Below, piece by piece: positions 48,714-57,844 of a stretch of DNA of 64,000 bases. Under the pieces are notes generated by a model. That model did no database searches. It saw nothing but the letters and a program-made list of their open reading frames with translations, and had not been told where the DNA came from. The position numbers were made by a program, and so were the translations under genes. Source of the stretch: Streptomyces sp. NBC_01471 (GTDB lineage: Bacteria; Actinomycetota; Actinomycetes; Streptomycetales; Streptomycetaceae). The stretch is from assembly GCF_041438865.1 (NCBI RefSeq), contig NZ_CP109450.1:1901001-1965000 (forward strand), given 5' to 3'. Numbering within the stretch: position 1 is the stretch's first letter; every line of letters begins with the position of its first letter.

Positions 48714-50594
48714 TCAGTTCTCTTCGCTGTCGCCGAAGTCGGGGCGGACGCCGCGGGCGGCCATCACCTCGTCGTTGGAGGTACCGGCGGCCACCATGGG
48801 CCAGACCATCGCGTCCTCGTGGACGATGAAGTCGACCACGACCGGGCGGTCGTTGATCGCGTTCGCCTCGGCGATGACCTTGTCCAGGTCCTCCGGGCGC
48901 TCACAGCGCAGCGCCACACAGCCCATGGCCTCGGACAGCTTCACGAAGTCGGGGATCCGGGTCCCGCCGCTGCCCTTGCCGTCCGTCGCGACGCCGTCGG
49001 CCTCGGGGCCGGAGTGCAGCACGGTGTTGGAGTAGCGCTGGTTGTAGAAGAGGGTCTGCCACTGGCGGACCATCCCGAGCGCGCCGTTGTTGATGATCGC
49101 GACCTTGATCGGGATGTTGTTGAGCGCACAGGTGGTCAGTTCCTGATTGGTCATCTGGAAGCAGCCGTCGCCGTCGATCGCCCAGACCATCCGGTCCGGC
49201 ATACCCGCCTTGGCGCCCATCGCGGCCGGGACCGCGTAGCCCATCGTGCCGGCGCCGCCGGAGTTCAGCCAGGTGGCGGGGTGCTCGTACTGGATGAAGT
49301 GCGAGGCCCACATCTGGTGCTGTCCGACGCCTGCCGCGAAGATCGTGTCCCCGTCGGCGGCCTGCCCGATGCGCTCGATGACCTGCTGCGGCGAGAGGCT
49401 GCCGTCCACGGGCAGGTCGTAGCCCAGCGGGTAGGTGTCGCGCCAGCGGTTGAGGTCCGTCCACCAGTCCGCGTAGCGCTTCTGGGCGGCCGGGCCCATG
49501 GTGCCCTCGGTGTGCTCGGCCTGGACGGCCTGGACCAGATCGGCGATGACCTCGCGGGCGTCTCCGACGATCGGGACGTCCACCAGGCGGTTCTTGCCGA
49601 TCTCGGCCGGGTCGATGTCCGCGTGGATGATCTTGGCATCCGGAGCGAAGCTGTCCAGCTTGCCGGTGACGCGGTCGTCGAAGCGGGTACCGAGCGCGAT
49701 CAGCAGATCGGACTTCTGCAGTGCGGTGACCGCGGTCACCGCACCGTGCATCCCGGGCATGCCCACGTGCTGCGGGTGGCTGTCGGGGAACGCGCCGAGC
49801 GCCATCAGCGTGGTGGTGACCGGTGCCCCGGTCAGCTCGGCGAGCACCTTGAGCTCCGCGGTGGCGTGTGCCTTGATGACACCGCCGCCGACGTACAGCA
49901 CCGGGCGCTTGGACTGCGCGATGAGCCTGGCGGCCTCACGGATCTGCTTGGCGTGCGGCTTGGTGACCGGCCGGTAGCCGGGCAGTTCCTGCTGCGGGGG
50001 CCAGGAGAACGTGGTCTGCGCCTGCAGCGCGTCCTTGGCGATGTCCACCAGCACCGGACCGGGCCGGCCGGTCGAGGCGACGTGGAACGCCTCGGCGATC
50101 ACCCTCGGGATGTCGGCCGGGTCGGTCACCAGCCAGTTGTGCTTGGTGATCGGCATCGTGATGCCGCAGATGTCCGCCTCCTGGAAGGCGTCCGTACCGA
50201 TCGAGGCGGAAGCCACCTGACCCGTGATCGCGACCAGCGGGACCGAGTCCATGTGAGCGTCGGCGATCGGCGTGACCAGGTTGGTGGCGCCCGGCCCCGA
50301 CGTGGCCATGCAGACGCCGACCTTGCCGGTGGCCTGCGCATAGCCGGTCGCCGCGTGGCCCGCGCCCTGCTCGTGCCTGACCAGGATGTGACGCACCCGG
50401 GTGGAGTCCATCATCGGGTCGTACGCCGGGAGGATCGCACCGCCGGGAATGCCGAATACCGTGTCGGCCCCGACTTCCTCAAGAGAACGGATGAGGGACT
50501 GCGCGCCCGTGACGTGCTCGACGGTGGCGGACGACGGTCCGCCGTTACGGGCCCGCGGCTGCGGGTGGTGGGCCCCGGTGGCCTGCTCGGTCAT
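48714..50594 (-). CDS. ilvB: Acetolactate synthase large (catalytic) subunit
   Basis: This 626-residue thiamine-diphosphate enzyme condenses pyruvate to acetolactate or with 2-ketobutyrate. It shows [18 protein letters not shown], the catalytic glutamate in [28 protein letters not shown], and the ThDP motif [21 protein letters not shown] at 50594 is taken as the start because GAGAAGAGA is well spaced for it; an ATG two codons earlier is possible. The upstream leader peptide and terminator place the operon under attenuation. Confidence 0.96.
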   Translation of the reverse strand: MTEQATGAHHPQPRARNGGPSSATVEHVTGAQSLIRSLEEVGADTVFGIPGGAILPAYDPMMDSTRVRHILVRHEQGAGHAATGYAQATGKVGVCMATSGPGATNLVTPIADAHMDSVPLVAITGQVASASIGTDAFQEADICGITMPITKHNWLVTDPADIPRVIAEAFHVASTGRPGPVLVDIAKDALQAQTTFSWPPQQELPGYRPVTKPHAKQIREAARLIAQSKRPVLYVGGGVIKAHATAELKVLAELTGAPVTTTLMALGAFPDSHPQHVGMPGMHGAVTAVTALQKSDLLIALGTRFDDRVTGKLDSFAPDAKIIHADIDPAEIGKNRLVDVPIVGDAREVIADLVQAVQAEHTEGTMGPAAQKRYADWWTDLNRWRDTYPLGYDLPVDGSLSPQQVIERIGQAADGDTIFAAGVGQHQMWASHFIQYEHPATWLNSGGAGTMGYAVPAAMGAKAGMPDRMVWAIDGDGCFQMTNQELTTCALNNIPIKVAIINNGALGMVRQWQTLFYNQRYSNTVLHSGPEADGVATDGKGSGGTRIPDFVKLSEAMGCVALRCERPEDLDKVIAEANAINDRPVVVDFIVHEDAMVWPMVAAGTSNDEVMAARGVRPDFGDSEEN

Positions 50595-50664
50595 CGGCAT
50601 TCTCTTCTCGAAGCTGAGGGTTTTTGCGGGGATTTTCGCGGTGTTCCGGTGGTGCTGGTGCAAC

Positions 50665-50698
50665 AAAAAACCCCCCGTGCCGTGAGGCAAGCGAGGGG
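50665..50698 (-). terminator. ilvB attenuator hairpin
   Basis: On the minus strand a GC-rich stem, CCCC plus GCC-TCAC-GGC plus GGGG, is followed by six T. It lies between the leader peptide and ilvB, about 70 bases upstream of the gene. Confidence 0.85.
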
Positions 50699-50741
50699 AG
50701 CGCGTCGGGGGCGTTGAGCGGAGCTGGTGAGGAGCTCTGCT

Positions 50742-50783
50742 TCAGCCGACGCGCTTTCCAAGTACGAGAATTCGGGTGGTCAT
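50742..50783 (-). CDS. ilv operon leader peptide MTTRILVLGKRVG
   Basis: A 13-codon frame with GGGAGGAGG upstream encodes MTTRILVLGKRVG. Consecutive Ile, Leu, Val and Leu codons would stall ribosomes when branched-chain amino acids are scarce and so prevent the downstream terminator. This matches the ilv leader peptides described for actinobacteria. Confidence 0.9.
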   Translation of the reverse strand: MTTRILVLGKRVG

Positions 50784-50816
50784 GGCACTGACCCTCCTCC
50801 CGGCCCCCGGTGACTG

Positions 50817-53800
50817 TCAAGTGGGTGGGACTGCCGTCTCATTATCTGAACCGGCGAAGGACCGTGTTCCGAGCAGTACCGGCCTGGCCGCGCCGCTCGG
50901 CAGGGGGAAGCGAGAACGGCTCAGGGAGCGGCGCAGCCGGTACTCGTCCAGCGGCCCGGAGAAGGCCATGCCCTGCCCGTGCGTACACCCCATCGCGCGC
51001 AGCGCCGTCACCTGTTCGGGTAAGTCGACCCCGTCCGCCACCGACTGCATGCCCAGATCGCAGGCGATGCGCAGCAGCCCGCTGGTGATCTTGTGCAGCC
51101 GTGCCGATTCCACGACGCCCTCGACCAGTCCGCGGTCCAGTTTGAGTACGTCGACGGGCAGCCGCCGCAGTGCGTTTATCGCGGCGTAGCCCCGGCCGAA
51201 TCCATCCAGGGCGATCCGGACACCGAGCCTGCGCAGGACCATCAGACGGCGCTCCAGCTCCTCGATGGCGATCCGCGGGTCACTGTCGGCGATCTCGATG
51301 ACCAGCGCGCCGGAGGGCAGCCCGTGCCGGGCGAGGAGCGCCTCGATGGATCCGAGCGGCATGGACCTGTCCAGCAGTCTGCGGGCGGAGAGACGTACGG
51401 CCACCGGCACCTGGTGTCCGGCGCCGCCGCGGTCGGCGGCCTGCTCGACGGCCTCTTCGAGCAGCCAGCGGCCGAGCTCACCGGTGCGGGCGCCCTCGGC
51501 CATCTCCCCGGTCTCCTGGACCTGGAGGAACTCCGCCGGAGTGAAGAGGATGCCCTGCGTCGACCGCCAGCGGGCCTGGGCGGCGACGGCGGCGATGCGG
51601 CCGGTCGTGAGATTCACCACGGGCTGGTGCAGCAGGGCGAATTCGCCGTCGTCCAGCGCGGTACGGAGCCGGGCTGTCAGCTCGGATCGGCGGACGACCT
51701 CGGCCTGCATCTGCGGCGCGTACAGCTCGACGCGGTTCTTGCCGCCGGCCTTCGCCCGGTACATGGCGAGGTCGGCGTTGCGCATCAGATCGGTCGGGGT
51801 GACGCCCGACTCGGCGAAGGCGACACCGATGGAGGCCGCGACCCGCACCTCACTGCCCTCGATCCGGTACGGCTCGGAGAGCCGCAGCCGCAGCCGGTCG
51901 GCGATCTCGTGGACCTGGCACTCGCGGGCGGGCTGGTCCTGGCCGCCGTTGCCGATGATCAGGGCCGCGAACTCGTCGCCGCCGAGCCGGGCAGCCGTGT
52001 CGGCGGCCCGGACCGACTCCTGGAGACGTCGGGCGGCCTGGATCAGCAGCTCGTCCCCGGCCTGGTGGCCGATGGTGTCGTTCACCGCCTTGAAGCCGTC
52101 CAGGTCGATGAAGAGCACCGCCGTCCCGTGGTCCGTGGCCCTGCGCCCGACGAGCGCCTTGCGGACCCGGTCGGTGAAGAGCGCGCGGTTGGGCAGATCG
52201 GTGAGCGGGTCGTGCTCGGCGTTGTGCTGCAACTGGGCCTGGAGCCTGACCCGTTCGGTCACGTCCCTGCTGTTGAAGATCAGGCCGCCCTGGTGCCGGT
52301 TGACCGTGGATTCGACATTGAGCCAGTCGCCCGTGCCGGATCTGAAGCGGCACTCGATACGGGTGGTGGGCTCGGCGGCGGGTGAGGCGGCCAGAAACCG
52401 CCGTACCTCGTGGACCACCCGCCCCAGATCCTCGGAGTGGATGAGGGAGGCGAGCTCGGAGCCGATCAGCTCTTCGGCGTCCCGCCCGTAGACACCGGAG
52501 GCCGCGGGGCTGACGTACCGCAGGATGCCGGTGGGAGCGGCGATCATGATGACATCGCTGGACCCCTGCACCAGGGAGCGGAAGTGGTTCTCCTTCTGGG
52601 CCAGTTCATGGGTGAGCGCGATGTTGTCGACGAGCATGATGCCCTGCCGCACGACCAGGGCGAGCACGACCGTGCAGCCGGTGAAGACGACCACCCGGTC
52701 CACTCTGCGGCCGTCGATCACGTTGTCGAGGATGCCGAGGGTGCAGACGGCCGCGGCGAGATACGGCGTGAGGGCGGCCAGCGATCCCGCGATCGGACGG
52801 CTGGGGCGGCCCGGCTGGCGGATTCCCCGCGGCTCGGGCACCGGGTCGGCGCCGGTGAATCCGGTGGCTCCCAGCCGCGCGGCCCAGGGGGCGTAGGCGA
52901 GGAGCAGCGACCCGGCGAACCAGCCGGCGTCCAGCAGCTGGCCCGAGTGGTAGCTCGCGCGCAGCAGCGGCGAGGTGAACAGGGCGTCGGACAGGACGGT
53001 CAGGGCGAGCCCGGCGATGGCGGTGTTGATCGCGGAGCGGTTGGCGTTGGACCTGCGGAAGTGCAGGGCGAGCACCATGGACACCAGGACGATGTCGAGA
53101 AGCGGGTAGGCGAGCGAAAGGGCCGCGTGGGCCACGCTCTCGTGCCTGCCTTCCAGCCGCGTGGTGTGCGCGAGCGCGAGGCTCCAGGAGAGCGTCAGCA
53201 GCGAGCCGCCGATGAGCCAGGCGTCCAGTGCCAGGCAGACCCAGCCGGCCCGGGTGACCGGCCGCTTGGCGAGCACCAGCAGGCCCACGATGGCGGGGGG
53301 CGCGAAGCAGAGGAAGAAGAGATCGGCGAGGGAGGGGCTGGGCACCGGGACCCGCAGGATGACCTCGTACCAGCCCCATACCGCGTTTCCGCAGGACGCC
53401 ATCGCGGAGGAGGCCGAGAACAGCAGCCAGGCGGGCCGAAACCTGATCTCCCGGGTACGCGCGTAGAAGAAGCAGGAGACCGCTGCCAGCGCCGCGGCGA
53501 AACTCAGGCCGAAGTCACCCATCACGAGCGCCAGTTGTTTGGAGCCCCAGTCGAACGCCGAACCGACCGCGTATCCTCCGCACACCACGGCGAGGAGAAG
53601 CTGGGAGAGCAGACCCACCGGGCCGCCGGAGACCGGCTGCCGGGCGAGCAGCGCCCCCGACGCGCTCACCGCTCCTCCCCCGGAGCCGCCGACCGCGGCA
53701 TCGACCGGCGCGGGCCGGATCTGTACAGCGCGGTCCGCCGGGAACTCCGTCGATGGCCCCGCCGCGTCAACTGGTTCGTCCATTGGCCGTGCATCGCCCG

Positions 53801-53885
53801 TCGCCCCCTTGGAATCTGTACGCTCCCCCGCACCGTGACCTTGCGCGGCGGAGCCCCCAACCGGACGATACACCAGTACCGTCAC
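50817..53885 (-). CDS. cdgC: Membrane GGDEF-EAL cyclic di-GMP protein
   Basis: The protein (1022 residues from GTG 53885; ATG 53783 is a plausible shorter start) has about ten membrane segments (residues 90-420). A PAS domain (about 440-560), a GGDEF domain and an EAL domain follow. GGDEF is intact (RLGGDEFAAL), and an RxxD inhibitory site (RAAD) lies five residues before it, so it should make cyclic di-GMP. The EAL domain is degraded: EAL is AQA and DDFG is DGFG, so phosphodiesterase activity is unlikely. Position beside ilvB matches, from memory, cdgC (SCO5511), a developmental diguanylate cyclase. Confidence 0.9.
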   Translation of the reverse strand: MTVLVYRPVGGSAAQGHGAGERTDSKGATGDARPMDEPVDAAGPSTEFPADRAVQIRPAPVDAAVGGSGGGAVSASGALLARQPVSGGPVGLLSQLLLAVVCGGYAVGSAFDWGSKQLALVMGDFGLSFAAALAAVSCFFYARTREIRFRPAWLLFSASSAMASCGNAVWGWYEVILRVPVPSPSLADLFFLCFAPPAIVGLLVLAKRPVTRAGWVCLALDAWLIGGSLLTLSWSLALAHTTRLEGRHESVAHAALSLAYPLLDIVLVSMVLALHFRRSNANRSAINTAIAGLALTVLSDALFTSPLLRASYHSGQLLDAGWFAGSLLLAYAPWAARLGATGFTGADPVPEPRGIRQPGRPSRPIAGSLAALTPYLAAAVCTLGILDNVIDGRRVDRVVVFTGCTVVLALVVRQGIMLVDNIALTHELAQKENHFRSLVQGSSDVIMIAAPTGILRYVSPAASGVYGRDAEELIGSELASLIHSEDLGRVVHEVRRFLAASPAAEPTTRIECRFRSGTGDWLNVESTVNRHQGGLIFNSRDVTERVRLQAQLQHNAEHDPLTDLPNRALFTDRVRKALVGRRATDHGTAVLFIDLDGFKAVNDTIGHQAGDELLIQAARRLQESVRAADTAARLGGDEFAALIIGNGGQDQPARECQVHEIADRLRLRLSEPYRIEGSEVRVAASIGVAFAESGVTPTDLMRNADLAMYRAKAGGKNRVELYAPQMQAEVVRRSELTARLRTALDDGEFALLHQPVVNLTTGRIAAVAAQARWRSTQGILFTPAEFLQVQETGEMAEGARTGELGRWLLEEAVEQAADRGGAGHQVPVAVRLSARRLLDRSMPLGSIEALLARHGLPSGALVIEIADSDPRIAIEELERRLMVLRRLGVRIALDGFGRGYAAINALRRLPVDVLKLDRGLVEGVVESARLHKITSGLLRIACDLGMQSVADGVDLPEQVTALRAMGCTHGQGMAFSGPLDEYRLRRSLSRSRFPLPSGAARPVLLGTRSFAGSDNETAVPPT

Positions 53886-53967
53886 TCAGGGACATAGCGT
53901 CTCTACGCTCCGTTACGGGCAGAAGAGTTGTGGACACGCAGCGCGTCAACATGCCTTCAAAACGTTC

Positions 53968-54906
53968 CTATTCGGTCGTCAGGACGACATTCTGCAGCTG
54001 CTCACCCGCGGCGAACCGGGTCAGCTGCGCCACCAGCAACCGCCTGGCGCGCGGCATGAACGCCGAGGTGGGACCGCCGACGTGGGGGCTTATGAGGCAG
54101 CCGGGCGCGTGCCACAGCGGGTGCCCCGCGGGAAGTGGTTCGGGGTCGGTGACGTCGAGCGCCGCCAGCAGCCGTTCCGACTCCAGCTCACCGAGGAGCG
54201 CCTTCGTGTCGACAACGGGGCCGCGCGCGACGTTCACCAGCAGGGCACCGTCCTTCATCCCCGCCAGGAACTCCGCGTCCGCCAGCCCCCTGGTCTGCTC
54301 GGTGAGCGGCGTGGAGAGAACGACGACGTCCGCTTCCGGCAGCAGTTCGGGCAGATCGGTGAATGCGTGCACCGGACCGCGCTCCGTGGTGCGTGAGGAG
54401 CGCGCGACGCGCGCCACCCGCGCGCATTCGAAGGGAGCGAGCCGGTCCTCGATGGCGGCACCGATCGACCCGTATCCGACGATCAGTACGGTCTTGTCCG
54501 CGAGCGCCGGACGGAAACCGGACCGCCACTCCTCACGCTGCTGACCGCGCACGAAGTCCGGTATGCCGCGCAGCGAGGCCAGTATCAGAGTGAGGGCGAG
54601 CTCGGCGGTCGATGCCTCGTGCACCCCGCGCGCGTTGCAGAGCCGCACGCCCGCGTGGAGACCGTCAAGTCCCGGACGTACGTTGTCGACCCCGGCCGAG
54701 AGGGTCTGCACGACACGCAGGTTCGTCATCGCGCCGAGGGGCCGCAGGGCGACCTCCGTGCCCTGCATGTAGGGGACCACGTAGTAGGCGCAGTCAGCGG
54801 GATCCGAGGGGTATTGCGGACCGCCGTTCCAGAAGCGGTAACGAAGGCCGTCGGGCAGCCCGTCGACCTCGCCGGGCGGGAAGGGGAGCCACACATCAGC
54901 AGTCAT
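53968..54906 (-). CDS. D-2-hydroxyacid dehydrogenase family protein
   Basis: This 312-residue NAD-dependent oxidoreductase has GYGSIGAAIEDRLAPFECARV (cofactor fold), LPEADVVVLSTPLTEQTRGL, the catalytic Arg in NVARGPVVDTKAL, Glu in DVTDPEPLPAGHPLW, and His in SPHVGGPT. The substrate could be glyoxylate, hydroxypyruvate or another 2-ketoacid. It is divergent from the aldo/keto reductase with only 47 bases between start codons. The ATG at 54906 is the family-like start. Confidence 0.92.
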   Translation of the reverse strand: MTADVWLPFPPGEVDGLPDGLRYRFWNGGPQYPSDPADCAYYVVPYMQGTEVALRPLGAMTNLRVVQTLSAGVDNVRPGLDGLHAGVRLCNARGVHEASTAELALTLILASLRGIPDFVRGQQREEWRSGFRPALADKTVLIVGYGSIGAAIEDRLAPFECARVARVARSSRTTERGPVHAFTDLPELLPEADVVVLSTPLTEQTRGLADAEFLAGMKDGALLVNVARGPVVDTKALLGELESERLLAALDVTDPEPLPAGHPLWHAPGCLISPHVGGPTSAFMPRARRLLVAQLTRFAAGEQLQNVVLTTE

Positions 54907-54953
54907 GACCTGGAGGTTAGTTTGGGGGACGGGAAGAGGGAGGATGCGGCCAG

Positions 54954-55946
54954 GTGGAGCGCAGGACAATCGGGGCGGCAGCACTCGAAGTGGGCGCGAT
55001 CGGGCTCGGCTGCATGCCGATGAGCTGGGCGTACACCGGCTCTCAGCAGCGCGGGGACCGCTCGTTGCGTACCGTGCACGCCGCGCTCGACGCCGGCTCG
55101 ACCCTGCTCGACACGGCCGACATGTACGGCCCCTTCACCAACGAACTGCTTCTGGGACGGGTCCTGAAGGAACGCAGGGCCGATGCCTTCCTCTCAACCA
55201 AGTGTGGCCTCCTGGCGGGCGAACAGCACATCGTGGCCAACGGCCGGCCGGGGTACATACGGCGGGCCTGCGATGCCTCGCTGCGGCGGCTGCAGACCGA
55301 TGTGATCGACCTCTACCAACTGCACAGGGCCGACCCCGAAGTGCCGGTCGAGGAGACCTGGGGGGCGATGGCCGAGCTGGTCGGCGCCGGGAAGGTGCGG
55401 GCACTCGGGTTCTGCGCGGTGGGAGCGCGCGCCTCCCGGCGCTCCGGCGCACGCCTGCATGATGCGACAGTCGGGCAGCTGGACCGGGTGCAGCAGGTGT
55501 TCCCGGTGAGCGCGGTACAGGCCGAGCTCTCGGTCTGGTCCCGGGACGCTCTCGACACGCTGCTGCCGTGGTGCGAGGCGCGCGGGGTGGGTTTCCTGGC
55601 CGCGATGCCGCTGGGAAACGGTTTCCTCACGGGCACGCTCACCCCGGGCCAGGGCTTCGAGCCCGACGACGTGCGGGCGCGGCATCCGCGGTTCACCGCC
55701 GAGATGATGGCGGCGAACCAGCCGGTGGTGGCGGGGCTGCGGCGGGTCGCGGGACGGCACGGGTCGACGCCCGCCCAGGTGGCGCTGGCGTGGGTGCTGA
55801 GTCAGGGGCCGCACGTGGTGCCGGTACCGGGGACCAAGCAGGAGCGGTGGGCCGTGGAGAACGCTCGCGCTGCGGAACTGGTGCCGACGGCAGAGGATCT
55901 TGGGGAGATCGCGGAACTGCCGCCCGCACAGGGCTCCTGGGACTGA
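54954..55946 (+). CDS. Aldo/keto reductase
   Basis: The 330-residue NADPH-dependent reductase has the catalytic tetrad pieces DTADMYGPFTNELLLGRVL (Asp, Tyr), STKCGLL (Lys) and YQLHRADP (His). The cofactor end VPVPGTKQERWAVENARA follows. The physiological substrate is unknown. GTG at 54954 follows GGAGG-like bases in the short gap to the divergent dehydrogenase. Repetitive DNA starts just after its stop. Confidence 0.92.
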   Translation: MERRTIGAAALEVGAIGLGCMPMSWAYTGSQQRGDRSLRTVHAALDAGSTLLDTADMYGPFTNELLLGRVLKERRADAFLSTKCGLLAGEQHIVANGRPGYIRRACDASLRRLQTDVIDLYQLHRADPEVPVEETWGAMAELVGAGKVRALGFCAVGARASRRSGARLHDATVGQLDRVQQVFPVSAVQAELSVWSRDALDTLLPWCEARGVGFLAAMPLGNGFLTGTLTPGQGFEPDDVRARHPRFTAEMMAANQPVVAGLRRVAGRHGSTPAQVALAWVLSQGPHVVPVPGTKQERWAVENARAAELVPTAEDLGEIAELPPAQGSWD

Positions 55947-55966
55947 GTCGTCCCCCGGTCCGTGCG

Positions 55967-56122
55967 GTGCCTGGTCTGAGCGGTGCCAGGTTCGTCCTGT
56001 GCCTGGTCTGAACGGTGTCTGGTCATTGCAGCGCACGGTCTGTGTCCGTGGCTCTGCTCTGCGTGGCTCTGCTCTGCCTGGCTCCGTTCTGCGTGGTTCT
56101 GTTCTGCCTGGCTCTGTTCAGT
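55967..56122. repeat. Two minisatellite-like repeat arrays
   Basis: GTGCCTGGTCTGAGCGGTGC at 55967 recurs with few changes at 55999 (24-base unit, 32-base period). Then a 15-bp unit GTGGCTCTGCTCTGC is repeated five times with variants from 56048 to 56122. The 323-base gap 55947-56269 otherwise holds only the promoter side of the sugar dehydrogenase. Frames through it (Cys/Leu-rich one way, AEQSH repeats the other) look like by-products. Confidence 0.75.
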
Positions 56123-56269
56123 GACTGGTTCAGTGCCTCGTACAGCGCACCTCTGCGCGGGACGGTGCCGGGGCCGGTGCTTTCGGGTCCGGACGGGCGC
56201 GGGTGGGAACCGGCGGCGGACCTGCGGTGTATGAACAGTAGCTGTGCTGTCGTCGAAGGGATCAGAACC

Positions 56270-57429
56270 GTGCAACGTCCAGCTGTTACAGCCGTGTTGG
56301 CGTCGGCCCTGCTGTTTTCGGCCGTCGGGTGCTCCTCCGGGGGCAGCGACGGGTTCCCCGGCACGGGCCGGGCCCCGGGACCGCACGCAGCGGCCACCTC
56401 GGCGTCGCCCTCTCCGTCCCGGCCCGTCCCGCCAGCGAAGGGGGCGGTCAAGGTGGTCTCGACCCTCACCACGGGTCTCGATTCGCCGTGGGGGGTGGCG
56501 GTGCTCCCCGAGGGAGACCTGCTGGTCTCCTCACGCGATCGGGGGACGATCACCCGGGTCGACGCCGAAACCGGCCGGAAGACGGTGCTCGGGAGGGTCG
56601 CCGGGGTCGCGGCGGCCGGTGAGGGCGGGCTGCTGGGGATAGCGCTCTCCCCTTCGTACGCCTCGGACCATCTGGTCTACGCGTACTTCAGCACCACGTC
56701 CGACAACCGCATAGCGCGCATGTTCTACGACGAGAAGCAGCCTGCGGGGCAGCAGCTGGGTGCACCCGACACGGTCTTCAAGGAATCCCGAAGGGGACCC
56801 TCCACAATGGCGGACGGATCGCGTTCGGCCCGGACAAGATGCTCTATGCCGGGACCGGGGAGACCGGTGACCGGGGGCTGGCCCAGGACAAGAAGTCGCT
56901 GGGCGGCAAGATCCTCCGGATGACACCGGACGGACAGCCGGTGCACGGCGATCCCTGGGCGGACTCCGTCATCTACTCCTACGGCCACCGCAATGTCCAG
57001 GGCCTCGCTTGGGACACGGACGGACGGCTGTGGGCCGACGAATTCGGCCAGGACACCTGGGACGAGCTGAATCTGATCGGGCCCGGGAAGAACTACGGGT
57101 GGCCCGAGGTGGAGGGCAAGGCGGGGAAGACGGGCTTCACCGACCCGGTGGAGCAGTGGAAGCCGGCGGATTCCTCACCCAACGGTATCGCCTATGCCGA
57201 GGGATCCATATGGATGGCATCCCTGCGCGGTGAGCGGCTGTGGCGGATCCCGCTCAACGGCGACAAGCCATCGGCTCAGCCGCAAGCCTTCCTCCAGGGC
57301 ATGTACGGGCGGCTGCGCACGGTGGTCTCCGCAGGCGGGGACAGGCTGTGGCTGGTCACCAGCAACACCGATTCGCGGGGCAAGCCCAAGGCCGGGGACG
57401 ACCGGATCCTGCAGTTGGAGGTGAAGTAG
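56270..57429 (+). pseudogene. PQQ-dependent sugar dehydrogenase lipoprotein, frameshifted
   Basis: The gene encodes a lipoprotein (GTG 56270 after GAAGGGA; lipobox FSAVGC) with a glucose/sorbosone dehydrogenase beta-propeller (DSPWGVAVLPEGDLLVSSRD, GEGGLLGIALSP, then YSYGHRNVQGLAWD, DEFGQDTWDELN). The reading frame breaks at about 56783. TTC AAG is followed by GAATCC where TTC AAG GGA ATC would keep the frame, so one G is missing. The second part continues intact as IPKGTLHNGG to the stop at 57429. It is either a recent pseudogene or a base-calling error. Confidence 0.85.
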
Positions 57430-57495
57430 CCGGGGTTACGCTGAGGAGGGCTCACCGTACGGGAGCCCGGCCGGGGCTCACCACAGGGAGTCTGG

Positions 57496-57687
57496 ATGTT
57501 CAACCTGATAGAGCAGCTCTTCGCGCCCGGGCGCAAGCACACCGAGGACGAGAACAAGCGGCTGGAGCTGTCCCGCGTCGATCTCAACGACGGTGACCCG
57601 GGGCGCGGTCCGATAGACCTGGAATCGGGCACGGTGATCATCCGGGCACAGGACCAGGACCAGAGCCACCCGCCGTCCGAGTCCTAG
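57496..57687 (+). CDS. Small DUF6191-like protein
   Basis: The 63-residue protein begins MFNLIEQLFAPGRKHTEDE and has the core DGDPGRGPIDLESGTVIIR. AGGGAG precedes the ATG by five bases. It resembles the short Streptomyces family I know as DUF6191; no function is known. It is intact although the genes on both sides are broken. Confidence 0.75.
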   Translation: MFNLIEQLFAPGRKHTEDENKRLELSRVDLNDGDPGRGPIDLESGTVIIRAQDQDQSHPPSES

Positions 57688-57799
57688 GGCCACCGGAACC
57701 AGCGCCCGCGCCGGCGTTCAGCCCCGCAGCCCACAGCCCACCTCATCAGCCCCGGCACCGCTGCCGATCGGCAGTCGCAGCTCAGCCAACAGCACAGCC

Positions 57800-57827
57800 C
57801 AGACGGCAGACGGCAGACGGCAGACGA
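57800..57827. repeat. 7-bp tandem repeat (CAGACGG)
   Basis: CAGACGG is repeated four times, the last unit with one change. A perfect 14-bp palindrome, CTGCCGATCGGCAG, lies nearby at 57761-57774. Both are in the gap between the DUF6191 gene and the broken regulator. Confidence 0.7.
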
Positions 57828-57844
57828 CTCAGGAACCGGCCAGC

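Noticed and set aside
55802-56386. Minus-strand frame with repeated AEQSH units
   Set aside because: The repeat is explained by the 15-bp tandem DNA unit; the frame has no ribosome site and runs into the aldo/keto reductase.
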